Of a stretch of 51,114 nucleotides of DNA, positions 8,764-17,765 are shown in pieces; position 1 is the stretch's first letter, and every line of letters begins with the position of its first letter. A program made the position numbers and the translations under genes. The DNA is taken from positions 1 through 51,114 of the forward strand of contig CACEIY010000004.1 of NCBI GenBank assembly GCA_902559635.1. The letters are read 5' to 3'. Source of the stretch: an uncultured Pelagibacteraceae bacterium. Its GTDB lineage: Bacteria; Pseudomonadota; Alphaproteobacteria; Pelagibacterales; Pelagibacteraceae. Under the pieces are notes generated by a model. That model saw only the letters and a program-made list of their open reading frames with translations, made no database searches and was not told the origin of the DNA.

Positions 8764-9479
8764 AACATTTTTTTAAAATTATCATAAAGAACCTCTGAAT
8801 AATTATTCATATCAGAAATATTTTCATTAGCAGCTTGATTAAATTTTTCTAAAGCACCATCTCCCAATTGATCTTCAAGAGCTTTTTTATACTCTGGAAC
8901 ACATCCCCACTCATTAACTGTAGTATCTTTAATTTCGATATGAAATTGAATACCATAAGCATGATTTTGATATTTAAAAATTTGATATTTAGTGACAGGT
9001 GATGAAGCTAACAAAGTAACATCTTTATTATTTTCTATTCCTTGAACCTCATATGAATGCCATTGTAAACTTTTAATTTTATCTGGGAATTTTGAAAATA
9101 AATCATCTTGATTTTTTTCTTTGGTAAAATTTATATCCATCATACCAATTTCAGCTGGACTAGACTTCACTACTTTACCACCAACTACTTCACCTAATAA
9201 CTGACAACCTAAGCAAAAACCTAAATAAGGTTTTTTTAGATCTACTACAAATTCTTTAATTCTTTTTTTTTCTTCAATTAACCAAGGGTATTCTTTTTCC
9301 ATATAAGTATCCATTGGACCACCCATACAAAACATTCCATTAAATTTACTTAAATCTCTTGGAATTTTTTCTCCTTCGTCTAATTCAATGGTAGTTAAAT
9401 TTAATCCTTCGGCCAGCATTAAATCTTTAATATAACCAGGATCTTCAATTTTAATATGTTGTAAAATAATAATATTCAC
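8760..9479 (-). CDS. Type 1 glutamine amidotransferase (GATase class I)
   Basis: GMFCMGGPMDTY, PYLGFCLGCQLLG nucleophile, YGIQFHIEI; GTG start. Confidence 0.92.
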   Translation of the reverse strand: MNIIILQHIKIEDPGYIKDLMLAEGLNLTTIELDEGEKIPRDLSKFNGMFCMGGPMDTYMEKEYPWLIEEKKRIKEFVVDLKKPYLGFCLGCQLLGEVVGGKVVKSSPAEIGMMDINFTKEKNQDDLFSKFPDKIKSLQWHSYEVQGIENNKDVTLLASSPVTKYQIFKYQNHAYGIQFHIEIKDTTVNEWGCVPEYKKALEDQLGDGALEKFNQAANENISDMNNYSEVLYDNFKKML

Positions 9480-9485
9480 TAAACA

Positions 9486-9614
9486 TTAACTTAGCTTAGA
9501 ACACTTCTTTGAACAATATTTTACTCTATACCAATTCAGCTTCCATTTCTTTCGCCAAACAAAAGATCTTTTACAAACAGAGCAAATTTTAGAAGGTAGG
9601 TTTTCTTTTTTCAC
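9486..9614 (-). CDS. DUF2256-type Cys4 zinc-ribbon small protein, not in supplied ORF track
   Basis: Manual translation (GTG start) MKKENLPSKICSVCKRSFVWRKKWKLNWYRVKYCSKKCSKLS*; CxxC...CxxxC; 1-nt overlap with the photolyase stop. Confidence 0.85.
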   Translation of the reverse strand: MKKENLPSKICSVCKRSFVWRKKWKLNWYRVKYCSKKCSKLS

Positions 9615-11104
9615 TAAATTGTATTTTGTTTAATAAATTTATCAGCCTCAAATAGAATTAATTTTTTTCTATCTTTTTTCATTTTATCAAAAATACGAAC
9701 CATCATTGACAATCTTGGGTTTGTTAAAAAAAATTTTCTATTTCGATCAATAAATCTCCAATACAATCCATCCATTGTGTTACACCAGTCACCCTTTTTA
9801 AAATCCATCATTTTCATAAAATAACTTGATCCACAGATGTAAGGTTTCGTAGCAAAAATTCCCCCATCACTAAATAAACCCATACCATAAACGTTCGGTA
9901 CCATTACCCAATCAGAAGAGTCTACGAACATCTCCATAAACCACTTGTAAACAATTTTTGGTTTAATTTCACAAAGGTTCATAATGTTTGATAAAATCAT
10001 CAATCTTTCAATGTGATGAGACCATCCATGATTCATAGCATTCCTAATCGCATGGTCTAATGGTGGTAAGCCAGTTGTTCCTTGATACCAAGAATTTTTC
10101 ATTTTTCTATTTTGATTAAAGAAATTTTTATTTTCCATTTCATCAGAATAACTTTGATAAATACCTCTCATAAACTCCCTCCAACCTATTACCTGACGAA
10201 TATAACCTTCTAGTGAGTTCATTCTTATTTTATTTTTTTTATGAAAAACTAAAATTTTCTGAATTATAAATTCAGGAGTTATCAAACCTAAATTAATATA
10301 AGGACTTAAAGCACTGTGAAATAAAATATTGTCCTTTTGATTAACTGCATCTTCATAGTCACCAAATAAATTTGATTTTTCTTTAATGAAAAAATTCAAA
10401 AGTTTGACTACATCACCATATTCTGTAGCTAACCAAAAATTATTTGTACTTCCAGGATGTTTTTTAAATAACTTTTCAACAATTGGCTTTAATTTTTTAG
10501 TATGACTAGTCTCGTTAATTTTTGGAAATTTTGGAATTGAAATATCTTTTGGTAACTTATTTCTATTATCTTCATCAAAACTCCATTTGCCACCTACTGG
10601 ATTTCCATCAGCACCCATTAATATTCCAGATTTCTTTCTAATTTCTTTATAAAATGAAGCCATAAAAGGCTTTTTTGATTTTTTTAAATAATGTTTAAAT
10701 TCATCTCTAGAATTTAAAAACATCGGTGTTTGAACAATATTCCAATTAATTTTTTCTTTTTTTAAAAACTGTGAAATTTTTTTTTCAAAAAATTTATCTT
10801 CAACTTCAAAACTACTAATTTCTGTTATGTTTTTTTTTGTAATTATCTTTTTTAATTTCTTAAAATAATCATTTTTAAAATTATTTTCTTCAATTTTTAA
10901 ATAATCTAATTTAAATTTATTTTTACTAAGACTATCTGCATAAGATCGCATAGAAGATAAAAATAGTAGTATTTTTTGCTTATGATGTTTTTCATAGGTA
11001 CATAATCCATTGTCTTCTGCCATAAAAAACAGGTGGTCCTTTTTGAAGCGGTCGAGGTATTTTAATGGAAATAATTGATTACCAAGTATAAAAAATAATT
11101 TCAT
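9614..11104 (-). CDS. Cryptochrome/photolyase-related protein (PhrB/FeS-BCP-like family)
   Basis: FFILGNQLFP, WREFMRGIYQSY, NHGWSHHIERLMILSNIMNLCEIKP, DSSDWVMVPNVYGMGLFSDGGIFATKPYICGSSYF; ATG at 11104 preferred over the TTG at 11110. Confidence 0.93.
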   Translation of the reverse strand: MKLFFILGNQLFPLKYLDRFKKDHLFFMAEDNGLCTYEKHHKQKILLFLSSMRSYADSLSKNKFKLDYLKIEENNFKNDYFKKLKKIITKKNITEISSFEVEDKFFEKKISQFLKKEKINWNIVQTPMFLNSRDEFKHYLKKSKKPFMASFYKEIRKKSGILMGADGNPVGGKWSFDEDNRNKLPKDISIPKFPKINETSHTKKLKPIVEKLFKKHPGSTNNFWLATEYGDVVKLLNFFIKEKSNLFGDYEDAVNQKDNILFHSALSPYINLGLITPEFIIQKILVFHKKNKIRMNSLEGYIRQVIGWREFMRGIYQSYSDEMENKNFFNQNRKMKNSWYQGTTGLPPLDHAIRNAMNHGWSHHIERLMILSNIMNLCEIKPKIVYKWFMEMFVDSSDWVMVPNVYGMGLFSDGGIFATKPYICGSSYFMKMMDFKKGDWCNTMDGLYWRFIDRNRKFFLTNPRLSMMVRIFDKMKKDRKKLILFEADKFIKQNTI

Positions 11105-11131
11105 AAACAAATATAACTAATAAAAAATTTG

Positions 11132-11842
11132 ATGTCAGAAAAATATCTTATTTTGGGTGCGACAGGATCTATCGGATCAAATTTAGCTCAACAATTAAAA
11201 AATTCGGGATATGATATTCACTTAATTGCAAGAAATGAAAGTGAGGTTAGTTCAATTGCAGAAAAACTAAAATGTACTTACACAGTTGCTGATGTTCTCG
11301 AAGAAGGTTTTGTAGATAAAGTTAAAGCAGATATTGATGATATTAAAGGTCTTGCTTATTGTGTAGGATCGATAGATTTAAAACCTCTGAGAATGGTTAG
11401 TGAAGAAGATTTTAATAAATGTATGAAATTAAATCTTTATTCAGCAGTTGATGTTATCAAAGGATATCAAGAAAGTTTAAAAAAAAATAAAGGCTCAATA
11501 GTTTTATTTTCAACAGTTGCTGCTCAAAGAGGATTTACAAATCATGCTATTATAGCTTCAACAAAAGCTGCTGTGGAAGGATTAACAGTATCTCTAGCAG
11601 CAGAATTTGCCCCTAACATTAGAGTAAACTGTATAGCTCCAAGTTTAACAAAATCTAAAATTGCAAAACCTATGCTTAAAAATAATGTAATAGCAGAAGG
11701 CATCGCAAAAGCTCATCCATTAAAAAGGTTAGGGGAAGGAAGAGACTCTGCTTCTCTAGCTAAATTTTTAATTACTGAAGATAGTTCATGGGTTACAGGT
11801 CAAATAATTGCTGTAGATGGAGGGAGATCAAAATTATCTTAG
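11132..11842 (+). CDS. SDR family oxidoreductase
   Basis: GATGSIGSNLA Rossmann motif, ASTKAAVEGL active site, ITEDSSWVTGQIIAVDGGRS. Confidence 0.93.
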   Translation: MSEKYLILGATGSIGSNLAQQLKNSGYDIHLIARNESEVSSIAEKLKCTYTVADVLEEGFVDKVKADIDDIKGLAYCVGSIDLKPLRMVSEEDFNKCMKLNLYSAVDVIKGYQESLKKNKGSIVLFSTVAAQRGFTNHAIIASTKAAVEGLTVSLAAEFAPNIRVNCIAPSLTKSKIAKPMLKNNVIAEGIAKAHPLKRLGEGRDSASLAKFLITEDSSWVTGQIIAVDGGRSKLS

Positions 11843-11849
11843 AAAAAAA

Positions 11850-12116
11850 TTAATTATCTAAAATTTTTTTTTTTGCTTTTTCAAACTCTTCTTGTGTTAA
11901 AACACCACTTTGTAAAAGTTCATTTAGTTTATTTAATTCACTAGTTAAATTTTTAGGATCATTTAATGAGTTTTCTTTTTCTTCATAATTATCAATTTCC
12001 AAATTAGATCTTTTAGAACTTTTTGCACCAAATCCTGTCATGATAGCTCTACCACCTAAATAAAGCACAAAAATAAAAATAGGAATTACTAATCCAAAAA
12101 AAATTATCTTTTCCAT
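11850..12116 (-). CDS. SHOCT-domain small membrane protein
   Basis: N-terminal TM; LNKLNELLQSGVLTQEEFEKAKKKIL. Confidence 0.88.
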   Translation of the reverse strand: MEKIIFFGLVIPIFIFVLYLGGRAIMTGFGAKSSKRSNLEIDNYEEKENSLNDPKNLTSELNKLNELLQSGVLTQEEFEKAKKKILDN

Positions 12117-12119
12117 AAT

Positions 12120-12323
12120 TTAATCTTCATCTTCCTCTCTCCAATTTTTTTCATACATTAGCCAAGCAGCATATATTACTGAAAATGTTCCAACGATCAT
12201 ACCATAATCAAATCCAGTTTGTTGATCAAATAAGTACCAACCTAATTGAGTTGCTCCAATTGGAGGAATTGTAAGTATAGCCATAAGAATAACTATCCTG
12301 TAGGGATATTTTGGTTTTTTCAT
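12120..12323 (-). CDS. Small membrane protein of unknown function
   Basis: 67 aa with two TMs, abuts the SHOCT gene. Confidence 0.6.
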   Translation of the reverse strand: MKKPKYPYRIVILMAILTIPPIGATQLGWYLFDQQTGFDYGMIVGTFSVIYAAWLMYEKNWREEDED

Positions 12324-12361
12324 AACCTAAATTTATCAAAAATAATCTATAGATTTAAATA

Positions 12362-13207
12362 TTAAATTTGCGATCTTTTGAAACAGTCAATTGTATTTTT
12401 TAATAAACAAGCAATCGTCATAGGTCCAACACCGCCAGGAACTGGAGTTAAAGCTTTTGCTTTTTTTGATACTTCATCAAATGCTACATCACCAACAATT
12501 CCTTTATCAGTTTTATTTATACCAACATCAATTACAATTGAGTCTTTTTTAATCCAATCACCTTTAACTAGTTCTGGGATACCGACAGCTGCTACAATAA
12601 TATCTGCCTCTAAGCATTCAGCTTTCAAGTCTTTAGTTTTTGAATGAGTAATTGTTACTGTACAATTTTCTTTTAAAAGAAGTTGAGTCATTGGTTTACC
12701 ATTTAAATTTGACCTTCCAACTACAACTGCTTTTTTTCCACTTAAATTAGGTTCAATTTTTTTTATTAACAAATAACATCCTAATGGTGTGCATGGCACA
12801 GAACTTTCATAACCTGAAGAAAGATTTCCTACATTAATTGGATGAAACCCGTCTACATCTTTGGAAGGATGGATTGCCTCAATAACTTTTTGTTTATTAA
12901 TATGCTTTGGTAACGGCAACTGAACCAAAATACCTGATACACTCACATTTTTATTTAATTCTTTTATTTTATCTAAAACAACTTTTTCTTCTATACTGTC
13001 TGGATACTTGATGATCTCGGATTTAAGCCCAACTTCATTGGCAGATTTTTCTTTATTTCGAACATAAATTTGACTTGGTGCCAAATCTCCAATTAAAATT
13101 ACAGATAATCCAGGAACTCTATTATATTTTGCTTTTAAAGCAGAAACTTCCTTTTTAAGTTCTTCTCTTAATAATGCTGCTTCTTTTTTACCATCAATTA
13201 AAATCAT
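12362..13207 (-). CDS. folD: Methylenetetrahydrofolate dehydrogenase/cyclohydrolase
   Basis: VQLPLPKHI, KDVDGFHPINVG, PVPGGVGPMTIACLL. Confidence 0.97.
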   Translation of the reverse strand: MILIDGKKEAALLREELKKEVSALKAKYNRVPGLSVILIGDLAPSQIYVRNKEKSANEVGLKSEIIKYPDSIEEKVVLDKIKELNKNVSVSGILVQLPLPKHINKQKVIEAIHPSKDVDGFHPINVGNLSSGYESSVPCTPLGCYLLIKKIEPNLSGKKAVVVGRSNLNGKPMTQLLLKENCTVTITHSKTKDLKAECLEADIIVAAVGIPELVKGDWIKKDSIVIDVGINKTDKGIVGDVAFDEVSKKAKALTPVPGGVGPMTIACLLKNTIDCFKRSQI

Positions 13208-13214
13208 AAATTTT

Positions 13215-13505
13215 TTAGAATATCATAGGTGCAATGTAGAGTTTCATACACATTTCTATAAACCAAATCAATAGAAGTAAAATTATAGGTGATATATCTA
13301 AAGAACCTAAATTTGGGAGGAAACGTCTAATTCTATTTAAAAAAGGATCAGTTAATCGATAAGTCAGTTCTAAAACTGCATAAACAAATCTATTTTGTGT
13401 ATTTAAGATGTTAAAAGCAATCAACCAACTAACTATAACATTGGCTATCACCACATAGGAATACAGTTTTAATATCTGCAAAACTAAATAGAAAATAGCT
13501 ATCAT
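13215..13505 (-). CDS. YggT family membrane protein
   Basis: YSYVVIANVIVSWL...LTDPFLNRIRRFLPNLGSLDISPIILLLLI. Confidence 0.9.
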   Translation of the reverse strand: MIAIFYLVLQILKLYSYVVIANVIVSWLIAFNILNTQNRFVYAVLELTYRLTDPFLNRIRRFLPNLGSLDISPIILLLLIWFIEMCMKLYIAPMIF

Positions 13506-14587
13506 TTTTTTTCGATATAAATTGACTGACTCGGAAAAGCAAAAGAGGCTTTGTTATTTTCAACAATTTGTTTAATTTCAATTGCTAAACGTTCTTTTAC
13601 TGATAGCCACTCATTCCAACTATCTGTTTTAGTAAAACATCGTACATACATATCTATCGAACTATCAGAAAATTTATCAACTCTTACTGCTAATCCTATA
13701 CTTGTATTAAAATCTTCACTCTTATTAATATGATTTTCTATCTGATCTCTTATAGTTTTTAATTGATCTACAGTAGTGTCATATTGGAGAGTGATTATCC
13801 AACTAATTAACCAATTTGATGTCTCACTAATATTAATAACAGCATTTTCTGCAAACTGAAAATTTGGAATGATCGCTAATGATTTATCAAATTTTCTAAT
13901 TGTCGTAGATCTAAAACCAATTTTTTCAACAATTCCCTCTATTATTCCATCAACAGAAATCCAATCTCCAATTTTAAATCTTTTTTCTACAAGAACTAAA
14001 ATTCCTGAAATTAAATTTTTAAATAAATCTTGAGCGCCTAAAGCTACAGCAACCCCAAACAAACCTAGACCAGCAATAATTGGACCAATTTTTATACCCC
14101 ATAATTCCAATACGGCTGCCAAACCCAAAATAAATATAAGTATTTTTAGTGATTTAATTATCCAGCCAATAAGTTCTCTTGTTAATAATTTATCCAGTCC
14201 ACTTAGTATATATGAGACAGGTTCTATAATTTGATGAATAACCCAAAAAATTAAAATAGTTATTAAAGTTCTATTAATTGTATCCACTACCTCTCGACCT
14301 TCAATTGAGAAAGTCATGTAATAACTTGCAATAAAAAAACCTAAAACAATTGGTAAAAATCTTGCTGGACCTGTAAGAGATTGAACAAAAGTATCATCTA
14401 GTTTATTTGTTGTTCTTTTTGAAATAATTTCTAATTTTTTTATAATCAATTTGCTAATCAATCCTCTAAAAATTAAAAATACTAAGAATATTAAAATTCC
14501 AATCAGTATTTGAAAAATATCAACACCAAGGATTCCCTTATTCCAAACTGATAAGAATATTTCTGAAAAATTATTTATTAATTTCAT
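13502..14587 (-). CDS. Mechanosensitive ion channel (MscS family)
   Basis: GLFGVAVALGAQDLFKNLISGILVLVEKRFKIGDWI...IGFRSTTIRKFDKSLAIIPN. Confidence 0.94.
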   Translation of the reverse strand: MKLINNFSEIFLSVWNKGILGVDIFQILIGILIFLVFLIFRGLISKLIIKKLEIISKRTTNKLDDTFVQSLTGPARFLPIVLGFFIASYYMTFSIEGREVVDTINRTLITILIFWVIHQIIEPVSYILSGLDKLLTRELIGWIIKSLKILIFILGLAAVLELWGIKIGPIIAGLGLFGVAVALGAQDLFKNLISGILVLVEKRFKIGDWISVDGIIEGIVEKIGFRSTTIRKFDKSLAIIPNFQFAENAVINISETSNWLISWIITLQYDTTVDQLKTIRDQIENHINKSEDFNTSIGLAVRVDKFSDSSIDMYVRCFTKTDSWNEWLSVKERLAIEIKQIVENNKASFAFPSQSIYIEKK

Positions 14588-14589
14588 AA

Positions 14590-15288
14590 TTAAATTTTAT
14601 ATAACAAAAACTCTTCTTCTCCAGGATTAAAAAGAAAAATTTTCTTCCATTTAATTTCATTCAATATTGATGAGGTTTTTTCGCTTATACACATTAAATT
14701 TGTATTCATCCAAAGATTTTCTGATTGATAAATTTTGATAAAATTTAAAAAACTAGAAGCACTATTTTGAGAATAAACATAAACCATATCTGGCATATTC
14801 ATTTTTAGATCTTTAACAAAATTTTCATCGAATTTCTGATTATGACTAACTTTGTAATTAATAACTCTTTTAATGCTATAACCCTCTTTTAATAGTTTTT
14901 GATCTAGATCAACTGAAATTGTTTCTCCACTAACATAAAGTAGTTGTCTGTCTGTTAAATCATAATATTTTAAAATTAATTCTTTTAAATTTGAAACATT
15001 TCCTTCAGCAGAAAATGTATTTTGAAATCCCACACTTCTTGCTTTTTTTTCGGTTGTATCTCCTACACAAAAACACTTTATGTTTTTATCTAATTTGTTT
15101 AAATGTAAAAATTTTACTGCATTAGCACTTGTAAAAATGATTCCACCATAATCAGAAAAATTTATCTCTTCGTGGTTAATTTTATTAATGCTTATTAATG
15201 GAAGATGAGAAACTTGATGGCCTAAAGATTTAAATTTTAAAATCATTTCTACAGAGTCTTCTAATGGTCTAGTTAATAATATATGCAT
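14590..15288 (-). CDS. hemD: Uroporphyrinogen-III synthase
   Basis: ILLTRPLEDS, GGIIFTSANAVKFL; follows hemC. Confidence 0.88.
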   Translation of the reverse strand: MHILLTRPLEDSVEMILKFKSLGHQVSHLPLISINKINHEEINFSDYGGIIFTSANAVKFLHLNKLDKNIKCFCVGDTTEKKARSVGFQNTFSAEGNVSNLKELILKYYDLTDRQLLYVSGETISVDLDQKLLKEGYSIKRVINYKVSHNQKFDENFVKDLKMNMPDMVYVYSQNSASSFLNFIKIYQSENLWMNTNLMCISEKTSSILNEIKWKKIFLFNPGEEEFLLYKI

Positions 15289-15289
15289 A

Positions 15290-16207
15290 TTATCTTTTAT
15301 AAGAATTTTTTGATTTTGTTTTTAAAATTTGTCCAACTTCTTTACCAAGCTCTTTAAATTTATCAATTTGACTAGATTTTTTTTCATAAAATCTTTTAGA
15401 ACCATCTAAAGAAAATAATTCAGCCTCTACAGTTATTTCATCATCTTCTATTTTAGAATGAATACCTACAGCTGTTTCGCAATCTCCTTCTAAAACTTTT
15501 AATATATTTCTTTCTGTATGAGCTCTTTTATATGTTTCTTCATGATTAGTTTTTTCTAAAATAGAAATTATTTTACTATCATTTTCCCTACACTGTAATG
15601 CTATAATTCCTTGTCCTGCACTTGGAATTATTTCTTCAACTTTAAATATTTCAGAAATTTTATTTTCAAGTTTTAAATATTTCATTCCAGCATATGATAA
15701 AATTATTGCATCATATATTCCTTCTTTTAATTTTTTTATTCTAGTATCAACATTGCCTCTAATAAGTTTACAATCGATATCTGGTCTAATTTTTTTTATT
15801 TGAAATTCTCTTCTGTACGAAGAGGTTCCAATAATTGATTTTAAATTTAATTCTTTAAGTTTTTTTTTATCTGTAGTTATTAAAATTTCTCTTGGATCAT
15901 TTCTTTCTAAAAACGTATCTGTTCTGAGTCCTTTTGTTTCAATAGCAGGCATATCTTTAAGCGCATGAACTGCTATATCAATATTATTATTCAGAAGTTC
16001 GTTTTCAATATTACTTGAGAACAAACCTTTGCCTCCAACTTCTGATAGTCTTGTATCCTGAACTTGATCGCCTTTAGTTGTAATTGTTTTAATAACAATA
16101 TTTTCCTCACTTAAATTTGTATTTTGGATAATTTTATCTTTAGCTTTTTGGGCATAAAGTAATGCTAACTTGCTACCTCTAGATCCAATAGTTATTATTT
16201 TATTCAT
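15290..16207 (-). CDS. hemC: Hydroxymethylbilane synthase
   Basis: IGSRGSKLAL, HALKDMP, GTSSYRRE, LRGNVDTR, LEGDCETAVG. Confidence 0.97.
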   Translation of the reverse strand: MNKIITIGSRGSKLALLYAQKAKDKIIQNTNLSEENIVIKTITTKGDQVQDTRLSEVGGKGLFSSNIENELLNNNIDIAVHALKDMPAIETKGLRTDTFLERNDPREILITTDKKKLKELNLKSIIGTSSYRREFQIKKIRPDIDCKLIRGNVDTRIKKLKEGIYDAIILSYAGMKYLKLENKISEIFKVEEIIPSAGQGIIALQCRENDSKIISILEKTNHEETYKRAHTERNILKVLEGDCETAVGIHSKIEDDEITVEAELFSLDGSKRFYEKKSSQIDKFKELGKEVGQILKTKSKNSYKR

Positions 16208-16263
16208 AAATAAATTTATTTCTTACTTGTATTGAGATTGTACAATTATTAAAAACTATTTGA

Positions 16264-17337
16264 ATGAACAAAAAACCCTTAATTCTCGGAATAGAATCTA
16301 GTTGTGATGAAACAGCCGCATCTATAATAACTGAAAATAAGCAAGGGATTCCAATAATTTTATCTAATATCATTTCAAGCCAAGTAGAAGTTCATAAAGA
16401 ATTCGGTGGGGTAGTTCCTGAACTTGCGGCTCGTTCTCATATAGAAAAAATAGATTGGATTGTTGAAAAAGCAATAAATGAAAGTGGAAGAAAAATTGAA
16501 GAGATAGATGCCGTGGCATCAACTGCGGGCCCTGGTTTAATTGTATGCTTGTCAGTTGGATTAAGTTTTGGCAAAGCTTTTGCAACAGCAATTGATAAGC
16601 CATTCATTGCTGTAAACCATTTAGAAGGACATGCATTAAGTCCAAAACTAAATTCAAAACTAAATTTTCCATATCTATTTTTATTAATATCAGGAGGACA
16701 TTCCCAATTTTTAAGTGTTAATGGTCTTGGAAAATATAAAAGGTTAGGAACTACTATTGATGATGCATTAGGTGAAGCTTTTGATAAAACTGCAAAACTT
16801 TTAGGAATTGATTTTCCTGGGGGGTCTCAAATAGAAATTTTAGCTGAAAAAGGTAATTCTGAAAAATATAATTTACCAAAACCAATTTTTAACAAAGGTG
16901 GTTGTAATCTATCTTTCGCTGGACTTAAAACTTCAATTTTAAAAATAAGTAAAACTATTAAAACAGAACAAGAAAAATTTGATTTAGCAGCATCTTTTCA
17001 AAAAACAATTGAAGAAATATTATATAAAAAAACTAAAATTGCTTTTAGTGAATTTGAAAAACAAAATAATTTAAAAGAAAAAATATTTGTAGTCGCTGGA
17101 GGTGTTGCCGCAAATAAAAAGATAAGATCTATGTTAATTAAATTATGTAAAGAAAATAATTATCAAAGTATATTTCCCCCTATAGAATTATGTGGAGATA
17201 ATGCTGCTATGATAGCAATGGTTGGTTTAGAAAAGTTTAAATTAAAACAGTTTAATAATTTAGATCATCCTGCAAAACCTAGGTGGCCTCTAGATGAAGA
17301 TGCTATTTTTTTAAAAGGTGCAGGAGTACAACTATAA
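16264..17337 (+). CDS. tsaD: tRNA N6-adenosine threonylcarbamoyltransferase
   Basis: LGIESSCDETAAS, NHLEGHALS, ISGGHSQF, DDALGEAFDKTAKLL. Confidence 0.97.
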   Translation: MNKKPLILGIESSCDETAASIITENKQGIPIILSNIISSQVEVHKEFGGVVPELAARSHIEKIDWIVEKAINESGRKIEEIDAVASTAGPGLIVCLSVGLSFGKAFATAIDKPFIAVNHLEGHALSPKLNSKLNFPYLFLLISGGHSQFLSVNGLGKYKRLGTTIDDALGEAFDKTAKLLGIDFPGGSQIEILAEKGNSEKYNLPKPIFNKGGCNLSFAGLKTSILKISKTIKTEQEKFDLAASFQKTIEEILYKKTKIAFSEFEKQNNLKEKIFVVAGGVAANKKIRSMLIKLCKENNYQSIFPPIELCGDNAAMIAMVGLEKFKLKQFNNLDHPAKPRWPLDEDAIFLKGAGVQL

Positions 17338-17750
17338 TGAAATACTGGTTACTAAAATCAGAACCAGATGTTTGGTCTATTGATCAACAAAAAAAAGCTG
17401 GCATTAAAGGAGCTCAATGGGATGGGGTTAGAAATTATCAGGCTGCAAAAAATTTGAAAAGTATGAAAAAGGGTGATCTTTGTTTTTTTTATCATTCAAA
17501 TATTGGAAAAGAGATAGTTGGTATTGTAAGAGTTATTAAAGAATTTTATTTAGATAAAACAGATAATAATGGTAAGTTTGTTGCTATTACAGTTCAGTTC
17601 AAAAATAAACTTTCTAAACCAGTAACGCTTGAAAATATCAAAAAAAATAAGGAATTAAGCCATTTAGCATTAATTAAGCAAAGTAGGCTTTCTGTAATGC
17701 CAGTTGATTATAAAAGCTGGAAAATTATAAATAACATGAGTAAGATTTAA
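17337..17750 (+). CDS. EVE domain-containing protein
   Basis: YWLLKSEPDVWSID...WDGVRNYQAAKNLKSMKKGDLCFFYHSN. Confidence 0.95.
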   Translation: MKYWLLKSEPDVWSIDQQKKAGIKGAQWDGVRNYQAAKNLKSMKKGDLCFFYHSNIGKEIVGIVRVIKEFYLDKTDNNGKFVAITVQFKNKLSKPVTLENIKKNKELSHLALIKQSRLSVMPVDYKSWKIINNMSKI

Positions 17751-17765
17751 AAAAAAAAATATCAG

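Noticed and set aside
12378-13733. Plus-strand ORFs 12378-12647 and 13551-13733
   Set aside because: Antisense to folD and the MscS gene
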